From positions 12,522,540 through 12,586,539 of the forward strand of contig JABBOT010000001.1 of assembly GCA_016165875.1 (NCBI GenBank): a DNA stretch of 64,000 nucleotides. Direction: 5' to 3'. Position 1 is the first letter of the stretch. Every line of letters starts with the position of its first letter. This DNA is from Acanthopleura granulata. Lineage: Eukaryota > Mollusca > Polyplacophora > Chitonida > Chitonidae. The translations under genes and the position numbers were made by a program. The notes beneath the pieces are model-generated. The model searched no databases and had not been told where the DNA came from. It saw only the letters and a program-made list of their open reading frames with translations. Positions 1 through 11,850 of this stretch are shown here, in pieces.

Positions 1-2850
1 TACGGGCTGGGTGTTACTCTTGTTCACTTGTGAACTAACAGAGGTAGCTCTATTTGTACACATCTTTAAATCTTAATATGCAACTTGAAAAAATGAAATA
101 GCTTTGATCCACAAGGCACTTGTTTCCAAGATGGTTTCCTATCTCTGTAAGTTGCATTTCACAAACATGTTGGGATGAACAACCGTGGACAGTTTGTGTA
201 CGGAATACAGGAGCACTGAGCAGACTGGTTACCAGGGTGGTTCTGCTGTGCGTAACGTGCACACAAACAGGCCCCTGGAAAGGAGCTCAACTTCCTGGCC
301 TGGGTTAATTTACCAACACGTGACATAAATGCAAGGTTGATCCTAATGCGAGTTTGTCACAATCTCCTGAAGATCCACTACATGCACAAGAATACTAAAA
401 TAACATCAAAATAATCTTACAGAAAAAATGACTGATAGTGAAATTACACTATTCAATTCCTTCAAACCTTACATATGCATAACACTAGTTCATTGTCATC
501 CCTCCCACCACCCATCCCCACAAAAAAAAGAAGTCCAGTAACTACTGCAATATTCTTTGACAGTATGAAGCCTTGTCCTCACAAGCATAGTATTGTATGA
601 CACGTTTCCCTGTAGACAGACTGCTAGGTATACCTGTACATCTAGGACCCCTCACATGTAGACTTACATGTAACCTAACTCAAACACTGTAGTTCCCATC
701 TTCACACATGTTCATAAACAGTTTAACATGTAAGTGACGTGGGTGCCAATGTACACTCGCCTAATTTAGCATTTCATAACTGATACAAATAAATATCTGC
801 TCTGCTTCAAAGGACTCCATGTGAATGCTAGACTCGCATGTACATATAACACACATACAACTTCACAAATCTCGAAACATTCATGTACAGAAGTTGCTTG
901 ATAACAAACTTTCATGCATATGACATTTCATGCAACGTAAAACATGATTTCACATTATTTTTAGAAGCCCACAATTCTACAGAAGTATGTGGATTCAAAG
1001 CTTTAAAAGAGTTTTCTCACAGCAAAGAAGTCTCTAACTTGTCTATAATCTATAACCAACATCTTGTAGATACATATATCTATACAACAACATGTACATA
1101 AACAAATATATATTCATTGAGAAATTACAAGTATTCTAAATTTGCAGTGAATAAAGTTAGTTGTAAGTTGCAATACATAAATTGTCCAATTATCATGCTT
1201 AAGTTAGGATTTGAACTACTGGCCCCAAGAGTGGTAGTCTCAGTTAAAAATGTACATACAAAGAGAAGTCACTTAAAATATAATGTTAACCTTTAACCTG
1301 TAAAACGCCATGAAAACAACATACTTTCTACAAGTACTTATTATAATGTTGAAAACACTTCTTATGGACATCTGAGATGATATGACGATATATTTACACA
1401 TGTGTATAATAATGAATGAAAAGGTCTTCCATCAAACTGTGAAATCTGATAACAAACACATGACATGGATGAGACAGACATGCAGCAGCTAAAATCTGGA
1501 GACAAAAGTCATCCTTACCTTATAAGATATTCACTCAAAAATGCACCATAAGCCTTGTGTGACCTTGGGTCATTTCAAAACTATACAACTCAAAGGAATA
1601 CCTTTTCTAATGTGAGGGACATCGGGACAATTACACATGTACATGTTCATGTGCTTGAGAAAAAAATTATGTAAAGAAGACGAGAATATAATGTTTTATG
1701 AACAATTTATCAACAACCTAAAGGCGTGTAAGTAGTATGACTAGACTATAAGCTTTGTTAAGTTGTAAAAGTCCATGGAGACCTGGACATCACTTTAATT
1801 GGTCAGACTCTTCCAAAAGAGAGACGTCTTACTACCACTGGCCTCAGCTGTTGACCTCAGTATCCTACCTGGCCAAATGTACAAACACAGGTGTAACTAA
1901 GGTGGCACACCACTCTGTGAGTAGAATGCACATCTAGAACCAGTTCCAGAGAGTGATTTTAGCTCCTAGGGCCTTAAATTTCAGCATTAAAATCACACTG
2001 GTAATTCTGAAGTAGGTCAAAAGAGCTTTGTGAAATCAGCTTCGTCTGTGGTAGTCCCACTTTTCTCTACATTATGAAAACATTTTGGTGATTGAAACAA
2101 AAAAACCTGAACCTCCATCTCACATGTAGCTAGCACACTACTCAAATCTTCCAAAATACAAAAGGGTGTAAGTAACAATGCAAAGTATAGCACTTTAAAA
2201 CTGACATGGAAAATAGCTGGTGAGACCTTATGGTACATAATAATATGTAACAAAATTATTACATATTAATACAAACACTAACAGATACACTAAGAGTACA
2301 ACCAACATTAAACAACACAATAAAAACCAGCAGCTGTAAGCAAGGATTAAAAATAGGAGAAAAATGGCCTCAAACTGGAACCATACACTAATACTGAACA
2401 TAATACTCAGCAGGAATGACAACAAATTCAAATACCAATGGAAAACTTGAAATCGAATTTTCAAATTCCCAACTGGTTCAAATGTTATGACAAACATGGC
2501 ACAATTTTTTTACATCCATTTTAGGTCCCTCTGTTAGAAGACATTTTTCATTTACCAACTTTTTCACAGAGCCATAAGTAGGATTACAAGAAATTAAAAC
2601 AGAAAGCAAAATAAATATCTAAATGCATATCCTTATACATATGTACATATAAAAATCAATGGGCTATGATAAATTTCGCCACATATCTGAATGAAGTGAC
2701 ACTGTAAATATAAATAGGCTGATGAGATACGGTGGTATATAAAGGACATCATGATATTGCACAAAGATAAAATTGGGATGGACACCTGATGATAAACATT
2801 GAAAATATACATATCAATGTACAGTACTCTGAGACTATGCAAATCTTCTA
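1..2850. other. NFYA downstream flank / possible 3' UTR, no gene seen
   Basis: AT-rich sequence beyond the NFYA stop codon. The reading frames here are short and resemble no family. Because NFYA is transcribed leftwards, an unknown part of this stretch is probably its 3' untranslated region. The only polyadenylation-like hexamer I noticed on the minus strand is a weak ATTAAA (plus-strand TTTAAT at 1794-1799). No RNA gene, SINE or tandem array is evident. Confidence 0.5.
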
Positions 2851-5800
2851 CTAGGATGTGTTTTGTATAAACGGCTTTGTATCTGTTGCAGAATCCACAA
2901 AGGCAGCCAGAGCTTCAGCATATTTTGAGTTATCATATTCCTGAAAGAGAAAATCCAAAGTGGAAAAAAAATGCAGGAAAAAATTACTGGAAACAAGTGA
3001 CCTGGAGTTTACAATAGCTGGTAAACAAAGGGCCATTATATAGATATGGACTAGAATTTCAGAGGTGTTAGGCATTATTTTATCATTTATTTCATTGGTG
3101 TTTTATGCCACACTCAAGAATAATTCACTTATACAACGGCGCCCAGCATTATGGTGGGAGGAAACCTGGAAAATCCAGGGGGAAACCCACGACCATCTAC
3201 AAACTGCCGGCAGACCCTTCCACGTACGGCCAGAGAGGAAGCCAGCTTGAGCTGGACTTGAATTCACAGTGACCACATTGCTGAGAGGCACTCATGCTTC
3301 TATTATGCTACGCTGGCATGTTAACCCCCTCAGCCACGGAGGCCCCTGTTCAGCATAACATTTAGGACAGTTTAGCCAAACCAACAAGGTCACTGGTATA
3401 ACTGTTACTGGGACTAGACAGTCCCTGAGACAACTGTCACCTAGACGAGAAAGTCCCTGAGACAACTGTCACCAGGACAACACAGTCCCTGAGACAACAG
3501 TCAGCTGGACAAGACAGTCCCTGAGACAACTGTCACCAGGACAAGACAGTCACGGAGACAACTGTCACCAGGACAAGACAGTCCCGGAGACAACTGTCAC
3601 CAGGACAAGACAGTTACCAAGACAACTGTCACCAGGACAAGACAGTTACCAAGACAACTGTCACCAGGATACCACAGTCACCAAGACAACTGTCACCAGG
3701 ACAAGATACTCACCGAGACAACTGTCACCAGGACAAGATACTCACCGAGACAACTGTCACCAAGACAACTGTCACCAGGACAAAACAGTCCCCGAGACAA
3801 CTGTCACCAGGACAATACAGTCCCCGAGACAACTGTCACCAGGACAAGTCAGTCCCTGAGACAACTGTCACCAGGAGAAGACTCCCTGAGACAACTGTCA
3901 GCAGGACAACACAGTTACCAAGACAACTGTCACCAGGATACCACAGTCTCCGAGACAACTGTCACCTGGACAAGACAGTCCCTGAGACAACTGTCACCTG
4001 GACAAGACAGTCACCAAGACAACTGTCACCAGGACAAGATACTCACCGAGACAACTGTCACCAGGACAAGATACTCACCGAGACAACTGTCACCTAGACA
4101 ACTGTCACCAGGACAAAACAGTCCCTGAGACAACTGTCACCAGGACAATACAGTCCCCGAGACAACTGTCACCAGGACAAGTCAGTCCCTGAGACAACTG
4201 TCACCAGGAGAAGAGTCCCTGAGACAACTGTCACCAGGACAAGACAGTCCCCGAGACAACTGTCACCTGGACAAGACAGTCCCTGAGACAACTGTCACCT
4301 GGACAAGACAGTCCCTGAGACAACTGTCACCAGGCCAAGACGGTCCCTGAGACAACTGTCACCAGGACAAGACAGTCACCAAAACAACTGTCAACAGGAC
4401 AAGACAGTCACCGACAGAACTGTCACCAGGACAAGACAGTCACCAAGACAACCAGGACACCTGTCACCAGGACAAGCCAGCCACCAAGACAATTGTGACC
4501 AGAACATGACAGTCACTTGTATAACTGTCACTAGGACTAGTGAGTCACCGAGACAACTGTCATCTGGACAAAACAGTCCCCGAGACAACTGTCACCATGA
4601 CACGACAGTCCCAGAGACAACTGTCATTGAGACAAGACAGTCATTGAGACAAATTTCTCCAGGAGAAGACAGTCATTGAGACAATTATCATCCGGATAAC
4701 ACAGTCAACTTTACCAGGTACATTGTTACCAACTCACCTCGTCAAACTCCTCTGCCTCCTTCTTTATAAATGTTGAGAAGAAACGCCCTCCCTCCCCGCG
4801 CACCCGTTTCATCGCGTGATTGTGACGAGATTCATGTAGGTATTTCTGAAACCAGACATCATGTTCTGCCGTGATAACAAAATTATGACGAAACAATGTT
4901 CCAGTGTGTTTGCAAGTGTCTTTTCACCATTTCCTACTCTTCTCCAGTTATCTAATAATCACCAGAATGAGTTGGGGGGACCACTGGGGAAGACCAAGGC
5001 ATAAAGTCACTGATCTTGTCATCTCAAAACTTAGGCCAGACTATCTTATAATCTATAACATCTAGATGATTTGAGATTTTGACCACTTGGAAAAGCACAC
5101 ATACAACAGAATGGTAACTACTGAGGTTTATATTTGCTCATAGCTGTGTTATTGGGTGACAGTAATCAAATGGTCATGACCTGACCAACAGGTCTGTGAT
5201 GTTCAACTTAACCTTCTCATGGTTACAACTTAGCCCCATGCCACTAACGTCTGGCCTGTCTCGGAGGGAATATTCAAACCTGACTTTCTGCCCCTCTAAT
5301 GACCAGTGTCTGACCACTCACTTTTCGTTCCTTGGATATTTTGCCCTTGGCCTCCAACTTGGCTCTGGCTTGCCGTCGCTTCAGTATCCTGTGATACTGT
5401 TTGGCGTTGACATAGAGAGGCTCCTCCTCCAGGACCTCGGCCCCTGGGATGGTCAGGGTGGCGGCAGAGTCAGAGGCCACGCCCCCACTGCCAGAGCTGC
5501 CCTCTGTGGTCGAGGCTGTGGTACCAAGTGTGGACGGAGGGACAACCTGGAGGTGCAAAAAAAAAAGGGTAAAAATATCACAAGTGATATTTAATTATGC
5601 AAATTCTATTGCTTTTGAGATTCGGTAGATTGAGCTTGTATATTCTCCTGAGAGTCTTCTTGTAAGCACATACAAGCACATGCATACATGTACAAAACCG
5701 GTGATCTGAACTGGGTGCTTTGATAACGGTGATGTGTAAACGCAAGCCTACCTACAATTCTCACTATAGAGCTGGCCTGATATGATTTTCACATAATTTT

Positions 5801-8800
5801 GTTAATATGATATAAGTTTGTTGCCACAATATCTCAAACCCTTACTTATTTATTTATTTGACCGGTGTTTTACGCCGTACACAAGAATATTTACTTTATA
5901 CGACGGCGCCCAGTATTACTGTGGGAGGAAACCGGGCAGCGCCCAGAAAAATCCATCACCATCTGTAGACGTATCTTCCCACGTATGGCTGGGGAAGAAG
6001 CCAGCAAGAGCTGGACTTGAACTAACAGTGACTGCATTGGTGGGAGGCTTCCAGGTCATTGCGCTGCACTATCACCCTAACCAACTGAGCCACAGAAGCC
6101 CTGAAACCTTTATTTACAGATTGTCATGATGTGAATGCGATTCTGCCTCGTATGAATTTGATACCATCTGTTGCCAATCAGGAGATCTCAAATCCTTATT
6201 TACAGATTATGGTAACATAAACCTCAATTTTCCTGAAAATTCGAAGAATTAAAGTTTTCCTGAAATCCGGGTCAAAGATGGGCTATTTCAAGTGAAAATC
6301 CTACTTCAGCACAAAATGTGTAGAAAGTGTAACATATTAATTGTGAATGTGTACAGTGACTTACCATGAACATGCCCGGTACATTGCCACTAGGTGGGGT
6401 TGTGCTGTTGACTTGCTGGTTTGTTGACACAGCAGGTGTGGCAGTATCGGCCGTTGTCATTGTGTTGGCTTGGGAAGTCTGAGGGCTTGTTCCATTGCCA
6501 TTTACTGTTCCATTCAGCGGCAACTGTACAAAGTCTGTGAACATAAAAAATGACCAGTCCAGTTACTCTACAGAGATCAGTTGGTACCTTATCAAACACA
6601 CACCACTTTACAATAATACACAGAACATTATAAGCCATATCGGCATTGCAGTCGTGTCGAGAGGTCATACTGGTTTGGATGAGACAAGGTGAGGCCTCTC
6701 GCAAACTACCCTGTTGTTGTTGTTCACCTCAGCGAAATCATGGTAGTTCGCCAGAGCCCGCACCCTGTCTTGTCCAAACCAGCGTGATCTCTCGACATGG
6801 TTGCAATGCCGATTTGGCTTATCATCTTGGTATCACATATACATTACATTGATCCTTCTTCATCATACACATAACACAGTTAATTCTGCAGAATGATCTC
6901 ATGGTATAACATACATAACACACTGCAGGACAGTGATCTCATGGTATCACATGCACAACACACTACAGGACAGTGATCTCATGGTATTACATACACAACA
7001 CACTACTGTACAGCGATCTCTTGGTATTACATACATAACATACTACTATACAGTGATCTCATGGTATTACATACACAACACACTACTGTATAGTGATCTC
7101 TTGGTATTACATACATAACATACTACTATACAGTGATCTCATGGTATTACATACACAACACACTACTGTATAGTGATCTCTTGGTATCACATACATAACA
7201 TGCTACTATACAGTGATCTCATGGTATTACATACAAAACACACTAGTGTACAGTGATCTCTTGGTATCACATACATAACATGCTATTTTATAGTGATCTC
7301 TTGGTATTACATGAACAACACACTACTGTACAGTGATCTCTTGGTATCACATACTTAACATGATATTTTACAGTGATCTCTTGGTATTACATGAACCACA
7401 TACTACTGTACAGAGATCTCTTGGTATCACATACATAACATGCTACTGTGCAGTCATCTCATGGTATTACATACAAAACACACTACTGTACATTGGCCCC
7501 ATGGTATTACATACACAACACACTACTGTGTAGTGATCTCATGGTATTACATACATAACATGTTACTGTACAGTGATCTCATGGTATTACACACACAACA
7601 CACTACACTGATCCCATGGCATAACATACACAACAAAGCACTGTATAGTGATATTTTACACTTGAGGCTCTCCTCAACTTACTGGACGTCTGAAGGTTGG
7701 GGATTTGCAGCTGGTTGCCATCGGCTAGTACTGGTTGATAGATCAATGTCTGTCCGTCCTGTGTCTGGACAACCTGACTAAACAGCTGATTGGTGTTAAT
7801 CACATGCCCCAGTTGACCGGCAGGGGTCAAGTACTGACCTTGACCCATCAACTGGCCCCCAGCTTGTGGCTGCTGGATGATAAACTGAAATAAAAAGGGG
7901 AAACAATATAACCTGTTTTCAAGACAAACATTGCACATGATGATGAGGACAAGATGAAAATCAAAAAACAAAAATTAACTATGTGATCTGGAAAATTAAA
8001 TATCAAATACCACAAAAGAGAAAATGATTTACTTTGCAGAGCTGCAAGTCTCACTCTTTCACTATTTTAAAACTGACAAACACTTACTTGTGGCTGAGGC
8101 TGTGTCACAGACTGGATTTGCTGGCCACCAGTATTAATAACTTGAAACTACAGGAAGCAAAAAAAACATTCCAGTAAAGTCTTGTAGAAATGTAAATATA
8201 ACATTTAGTCAATCAAAGATGACATTTTCATAGCGTGTATTAAATATTCTGTTTTTCTGTAATAAGGACTTGATCGTTATTTTACCAGGCTGTCCTATCA
8301 TGGACTTAATGGGTGTGCACAGTGAAGCACTGTGAATTGAAAAACAGCAAAATACATGTATACAAAGATTATATACAAACATTTTATTTCTGAGGCAAAA
8401 ACTCCCCTTTATACACTCACATTTGAATAAAGAAAAAAACTACGGTATCTACTCTTGTTTGTAATATGCATAGGTTTACCATGTTGACAGTGCAACTCGT
8501 GTAGATGACCGACCTGGGGTATTTGTTGAGCTGCTTGTGGCTGAAGCTGGATTGTCTGTCCCTGTGGCAGGCCCTGCAACATGATTGGCTGACCAGCGAT
8601 TAACTGACCAGACTGTCCCAGCTGCATCATGGGTGACTGGAAAACCTGAGAAAACCATGGAAATGGAATATGAATCACCCCCACCAGATTATGTGTCAGT
8701 CTTTTTTTCTTCCTCTCTCTGTGGTTTCTTTACACTTCAACACTAAACCTCTGTACTAAATTTAGTACTGCTTTACTACCAGTAACTTATTATGATTTCA

Positions 8801-9676
8801 TTATTAAGTTATGAAAAACAAGTTATCTGAATGACCTCTGAGTCAGATTTGTCAAAACAACTGCTAATTTCTGGGAAAGAATTTCGGAAACAATGAACAT
8901 GAACCATTGCATGTTGTCCTGGACTTCAGATTTTAACAAATACACTATATGTCACCTGAGTGTCTGGGTAGCAGTGACAGCCTTCCATAACAACTTTCAG
9001 ACAGACAATTCATAAACTACACACAACCTAATTCAATATTCAGCACAGCCACAGCCTGATGACTATCCCTTTCCTTCAAAGACCAGATGTAGGCCAGAGC
9101 AGCAGGGAATGGCAGCTTTAGTTCTCGTCAAGGAAGCATCAATAATGTGTGCAGAAAGAGAGGTGCTTATTCTCAAATTCTACTTTTATATTTACTTTAA
9201 GTGAAATGTCACATATTCCTAGAACAGGTTTTGTAACTTTGAAGAACAGCTTTACAATGTAACTATGTGCTAAGAAATGACACAAAGAAATGAATAAATT
9301 GTATGATCATATTAAACGTATGTCAGTGAGTCAAGCTATTTAGACTCCAGTGATTTACTTAACATTCATTCCCAGTTATCCCAGAAACTGACACTGACTA
9401 CCAACCATAAGATCTACAGTTTTCAGGACACTGGTACAGTACTGTACTACAAATATGCATGTTCAGGACTGATGGACAATAGGGGCCTACCTGGTGCTGG
9501 GCTTGGCCTTGTGTCTGCTGTAGTGGCATTGTAGTTGTCCCTGGATACTGCGACACAGAAACTCCACCCATTTGAAGGCCTGCAGGAAGAGCCTGCATGA
9601 CAGTAAACTGCTGCTGTGGCTGGGTGTGCAGACCCTGGGTAATGTCTCCTGTGCTGATAGTTTGTAGCTGCTCCAT
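2851..9676 (-). CDS. NFYA: Nuclear transcription factor Y subunit alpha (NF-YA), 8 coding exons
   Basis: Sequence-specific subunit of the trimeric CCAAT-box factor NF-Y, acting in the nucleus with NF-YB and NF-YC. Coding exons in transcript order: 9676-9491, 8645-8514, 8147-8088, 7884-7683, 6534-6365, 5546-5322, 4845-4738, 2940-2851. All have AG/GT borders and matching phases, giving about 390 aa (vertebrate NF-YA about 350). Residues 1-250 are Gln-rich activation sequence, as is typical of the family. The NF-YB/C-binding helix reads EEEPLYVNAKQYHRILKRRQ and continues RARAKLEAKGK near residues 290-320. The DNA-binding block KYLHESRHNHAM, ending in RGEGGRF, follows across the 5322/4845 junction. 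The start is chosen because it gives MEQ, as in vertebrate NF-YA, and lies in the first exon with coding character. The donor at 8513 is GTCGGT, weaker than the others. The last two introns hold SINEs and minisatellites. Confidence 0.93.
3085..3347 (-). mobile_element. tRNA-derived SINE (in NFYA last intron)
   Basis: Near full-length copy of the window's main SINE. Read on the minus strand it begins with the tRNA-like head (GGCCTCCGTGGCTGAG type, box A region) and ends with the AAATATTCTTGAGT / GGCATAAAACACCAAT tail plus an AT-rich end. It is about 260 bp and diverged. It belongs to the same family as the copies near 5844, 15834, 27424, 36650, 40721, 45749 and 50095. Confidence 0.85.
3405..4700. 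repeat. ~32-bp minisatellite in NFYA last intron
   Basis: About forty tandem units based on GAGACAACTGTCACCAGGAC followed by AAGACAGTCCCC. Most are 32 bp, with some shortened units. Larger blocks are themselves repeated: the stretch with ACTCACCGAGACAACTGTCA occurs near 3710 and again near 4030. The array ends within about 40 bp of the donor of the exon that ends at 4738. Reading frames inside it are by-products of the repeat. Confidence 0.95.
5844..6102 (-). mobile_element. tRNA-derived SINE (NFYA intron)
   Basis: Second SINE copy of the main family, lying between the NFYA exons at 5322-5546 and 6365-6534. The head (TGGCTCAGTTGG-like box A on the minus strand) ends near 6100. The tail, with AATATTCTTGTGTACGGCG, lies near 5870-5890 and is followed by TTATTTATTTATT. 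Confidence 0.85.
6870..7650. repeat. 40-bp minisatellite with 80-bp higher-order unit, NFYA intron
   Basis: About twenty units of ACAGTGATCTCATGGTATTA plus CATACACAACACACTACTGT. Two 40-bp types alternate, one with CATGG...ACACAACACACTAC and one with CTTGG...ACATAACATACTAC, so much of the array has an 80-bp period. It lies in the intron just 3' of the NFYA exon ending at 7683. Confidence 0.93.
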
Positions 9677-9723
9677 GAGTCTGATGTGTTCTGTGGCACC
9701 AGTGAGGGGTACCCCTCGAATAT

Positions 9724-11427
9724 CTAATGTGAAAGAAATGAGTGCAATAAAGATGGTGTCACTAACAACCAATATATTATTCACTTGGCATTAACTATAT
9801 AAAAAACAAAACCTTTTTATAAATGGAACTCCTTCTATTGTTTTTCTTTCCTTTTTTGTTCTTTGTATATATATATATATATTTGGTCTCCACAGTCAAA
9901 ATCACAGTAGCCATTTTCTCCAAAGGCATATTTTTTAAAAAGGTGTAAAAAGTTAAGCACTTTAAATCAATGAATAATGGCCCATCAACTTCACTTTGAA
10001 TGATATCAACAAAACTGTAAGATTCAAATCAGACATATCCACTGGCAGTTTGTACAACAAATTTTTCAGTAAGGTGTTAAAAGCCATCAAATAAATTCAA
10101 AATAAACAGTTTCCATCAGATACCAAACTGATCTAAAACTATTTTACACATATCCATTTTCATAAGCCAATCCCCTCTTGCCTTGTTAATCCATGTGATT
10201 TATTATATCAACTCAGTGAATTCAGCCAAACAGAAACAGGCCATATATTAATTCTCACTATTTATAAAATTTAAAAAAAAAGCTCCATGTTCATGTACCT
10301 TATAAAATAATGTTTCTCCTACTTTTGTTTAATTTTGCTAAATTCGATTAGTCAGTGGCTTTTAAGACTCAGGGCCACAGACTGAAGAGCTGTACCCTGT
10401 ACCATCTATGACTGCAGATGTTGCAAGTCTTTCATAGAGGGCTTTTTGTGTGTACAATGAACTTAACCCTTGAAATGAATCAGTGGACTTTTGAAAGCAG
10501 GGTTATGGTAACTTAAAGCAGGAAGATAATTAAACTGTCTAAAGTTTTCTTGCCTTAGCAACCTGTACATAATTTGGATTACTATGCATGCCCTGGTTCA
10601 GTTTATTCCAATGGCATGACTGCCAAATCCTAATCCCCATATTTCAGACATTTTTCTTTTCATGATCCCAAATTTCTTACTTTTTCGCTATTACCCTTTT
10701 ACTTGTATGAGAAGATGTATACAGCAGAAGAACCAATTCAGCCTGACACCCCGGCCTGCATGGCGTACAACAACGACACCATTAGTTAGTGGGGACACAA
10801 GAATGAATCGTGGCTAGCCTAAATGTGGATGGCCACTGATGCTGACCGTAAGCCCACAAGGGTCGTGAAAACCATCTTGTATCACCCTGCTAGATTGCTT
10901 TATTTGAAACAGGGCGCTCTTCTGTGATTTGCAGGTTTGTACATTCCTGTAAGTTTACTCTGAGCTGAGATAGGAAAGTAGGCCATGCGCTCGATCCGCA
11001 TTTCCACGCCCACTTTCAGTACAGCAGCCAACCAAACGAAAGCACACTGTTTTTAATGAGTATAAATTATCCCAGACTATTTTCTGTGTTGTTCTCTCAC
11101 ACATATCCTCCAAAAACAACAAACGTCACATAATCATAACGACTGTGTTTACTCAAGAAATCACTGTAAACGTGTAGTACATTATGATAAATCTATTAAC
11201 ACGCTGTGCCTATAACAAAGCGGCTTTTGTGCGAACAATGAGGCTGTGTGAGCAGACAAGACAGTGGAGGCGAGAGACAACAGAAACATGGCGTACAGTC
11301 GAACAGAAAACTTAGCGGACATTAACTCGGGTACAAATCGTTCACGAGAGTCCAGAATACAATCACATTTGACAACAGAACACCTATAGGAAACTCCAGT
11401 GAATAAGAAGATAATTTCACCACTTAC
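9724..11427. other. NFYA first intron (inferred), no other gene seen
   Basis: AT-rich sequence between the acceptor of the first coding NFYA exon (exon start 9723, UTR 9677-9723) and the proposed donor at 11427. It contains a short (TA)n tract near 9867-9882. I see no coding exon, SINE or tandem array. Confidence 0.45.
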
Positions 11428-11850
11428 ATTGGGCCGAGCGATGAAGTTGTTTAGAGGTGATTGGCTATGGAAATCAACAGCGGCTGGACAGCGAATCATG
11501 AGCTGTTACCGTAGTCTGGCTTCCACTCTATTGGCGCTAGCCCTGGAAAGCCGGCCCCTGTGTGATGGCCGACAGACTTATTCATAGAATTGTTACCTCC
11601 GCTCATCACTTCTTACCGATGATAGGTTGAACGTCTTTAGAAATGGTTTTAGGCCTCAGAACAACCACGCAACCAGAGATAAGCGATGAAACCTCTATCC
11701 AAGTAAAATTAAAAATTCTAAGTCGGAGGGGGGTGATTGATAGATGGAATGGCATGTCAATATCTCTTGGCTCACACCAATCCTGTCGCGAGCGGTGACG
11801 TAGCTGGCTGAAACTGCTCATTCAGCTGTATGCAGAGGAGGGCAGGCCAC
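11428..11850. promoter_or_regulatory. Bidirectional promoter region NFYA / SERGEF with CCAAT boxes
   Basis: The two genes diverge here. On the minus strand a good donor (AAT|GTAAGT, exon end 11428) marks a probable noncoding first exon of NFYA. On the plus strand the SERGEF start codon is at 11851. Between them lie ATTGG at 11428-11432, 11460-11464 and 11530-11534 (CCAAT on the NFYA strand) and CCAAT at 11777-11781 on the plus strand. No TATA box is obvious. A compact CCAAT-bearing bidirectional promoter is a common animal arrangement. Transcription start sites are inferred, not seen. Confidence 0.6.

Noticed and set aside
6870..7650. CRISPR-like appearance of regularly spaced repeats
   Set aside because: There are no unique spacers; the whole unit repeats. 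The locus is an intron in an animal genome.
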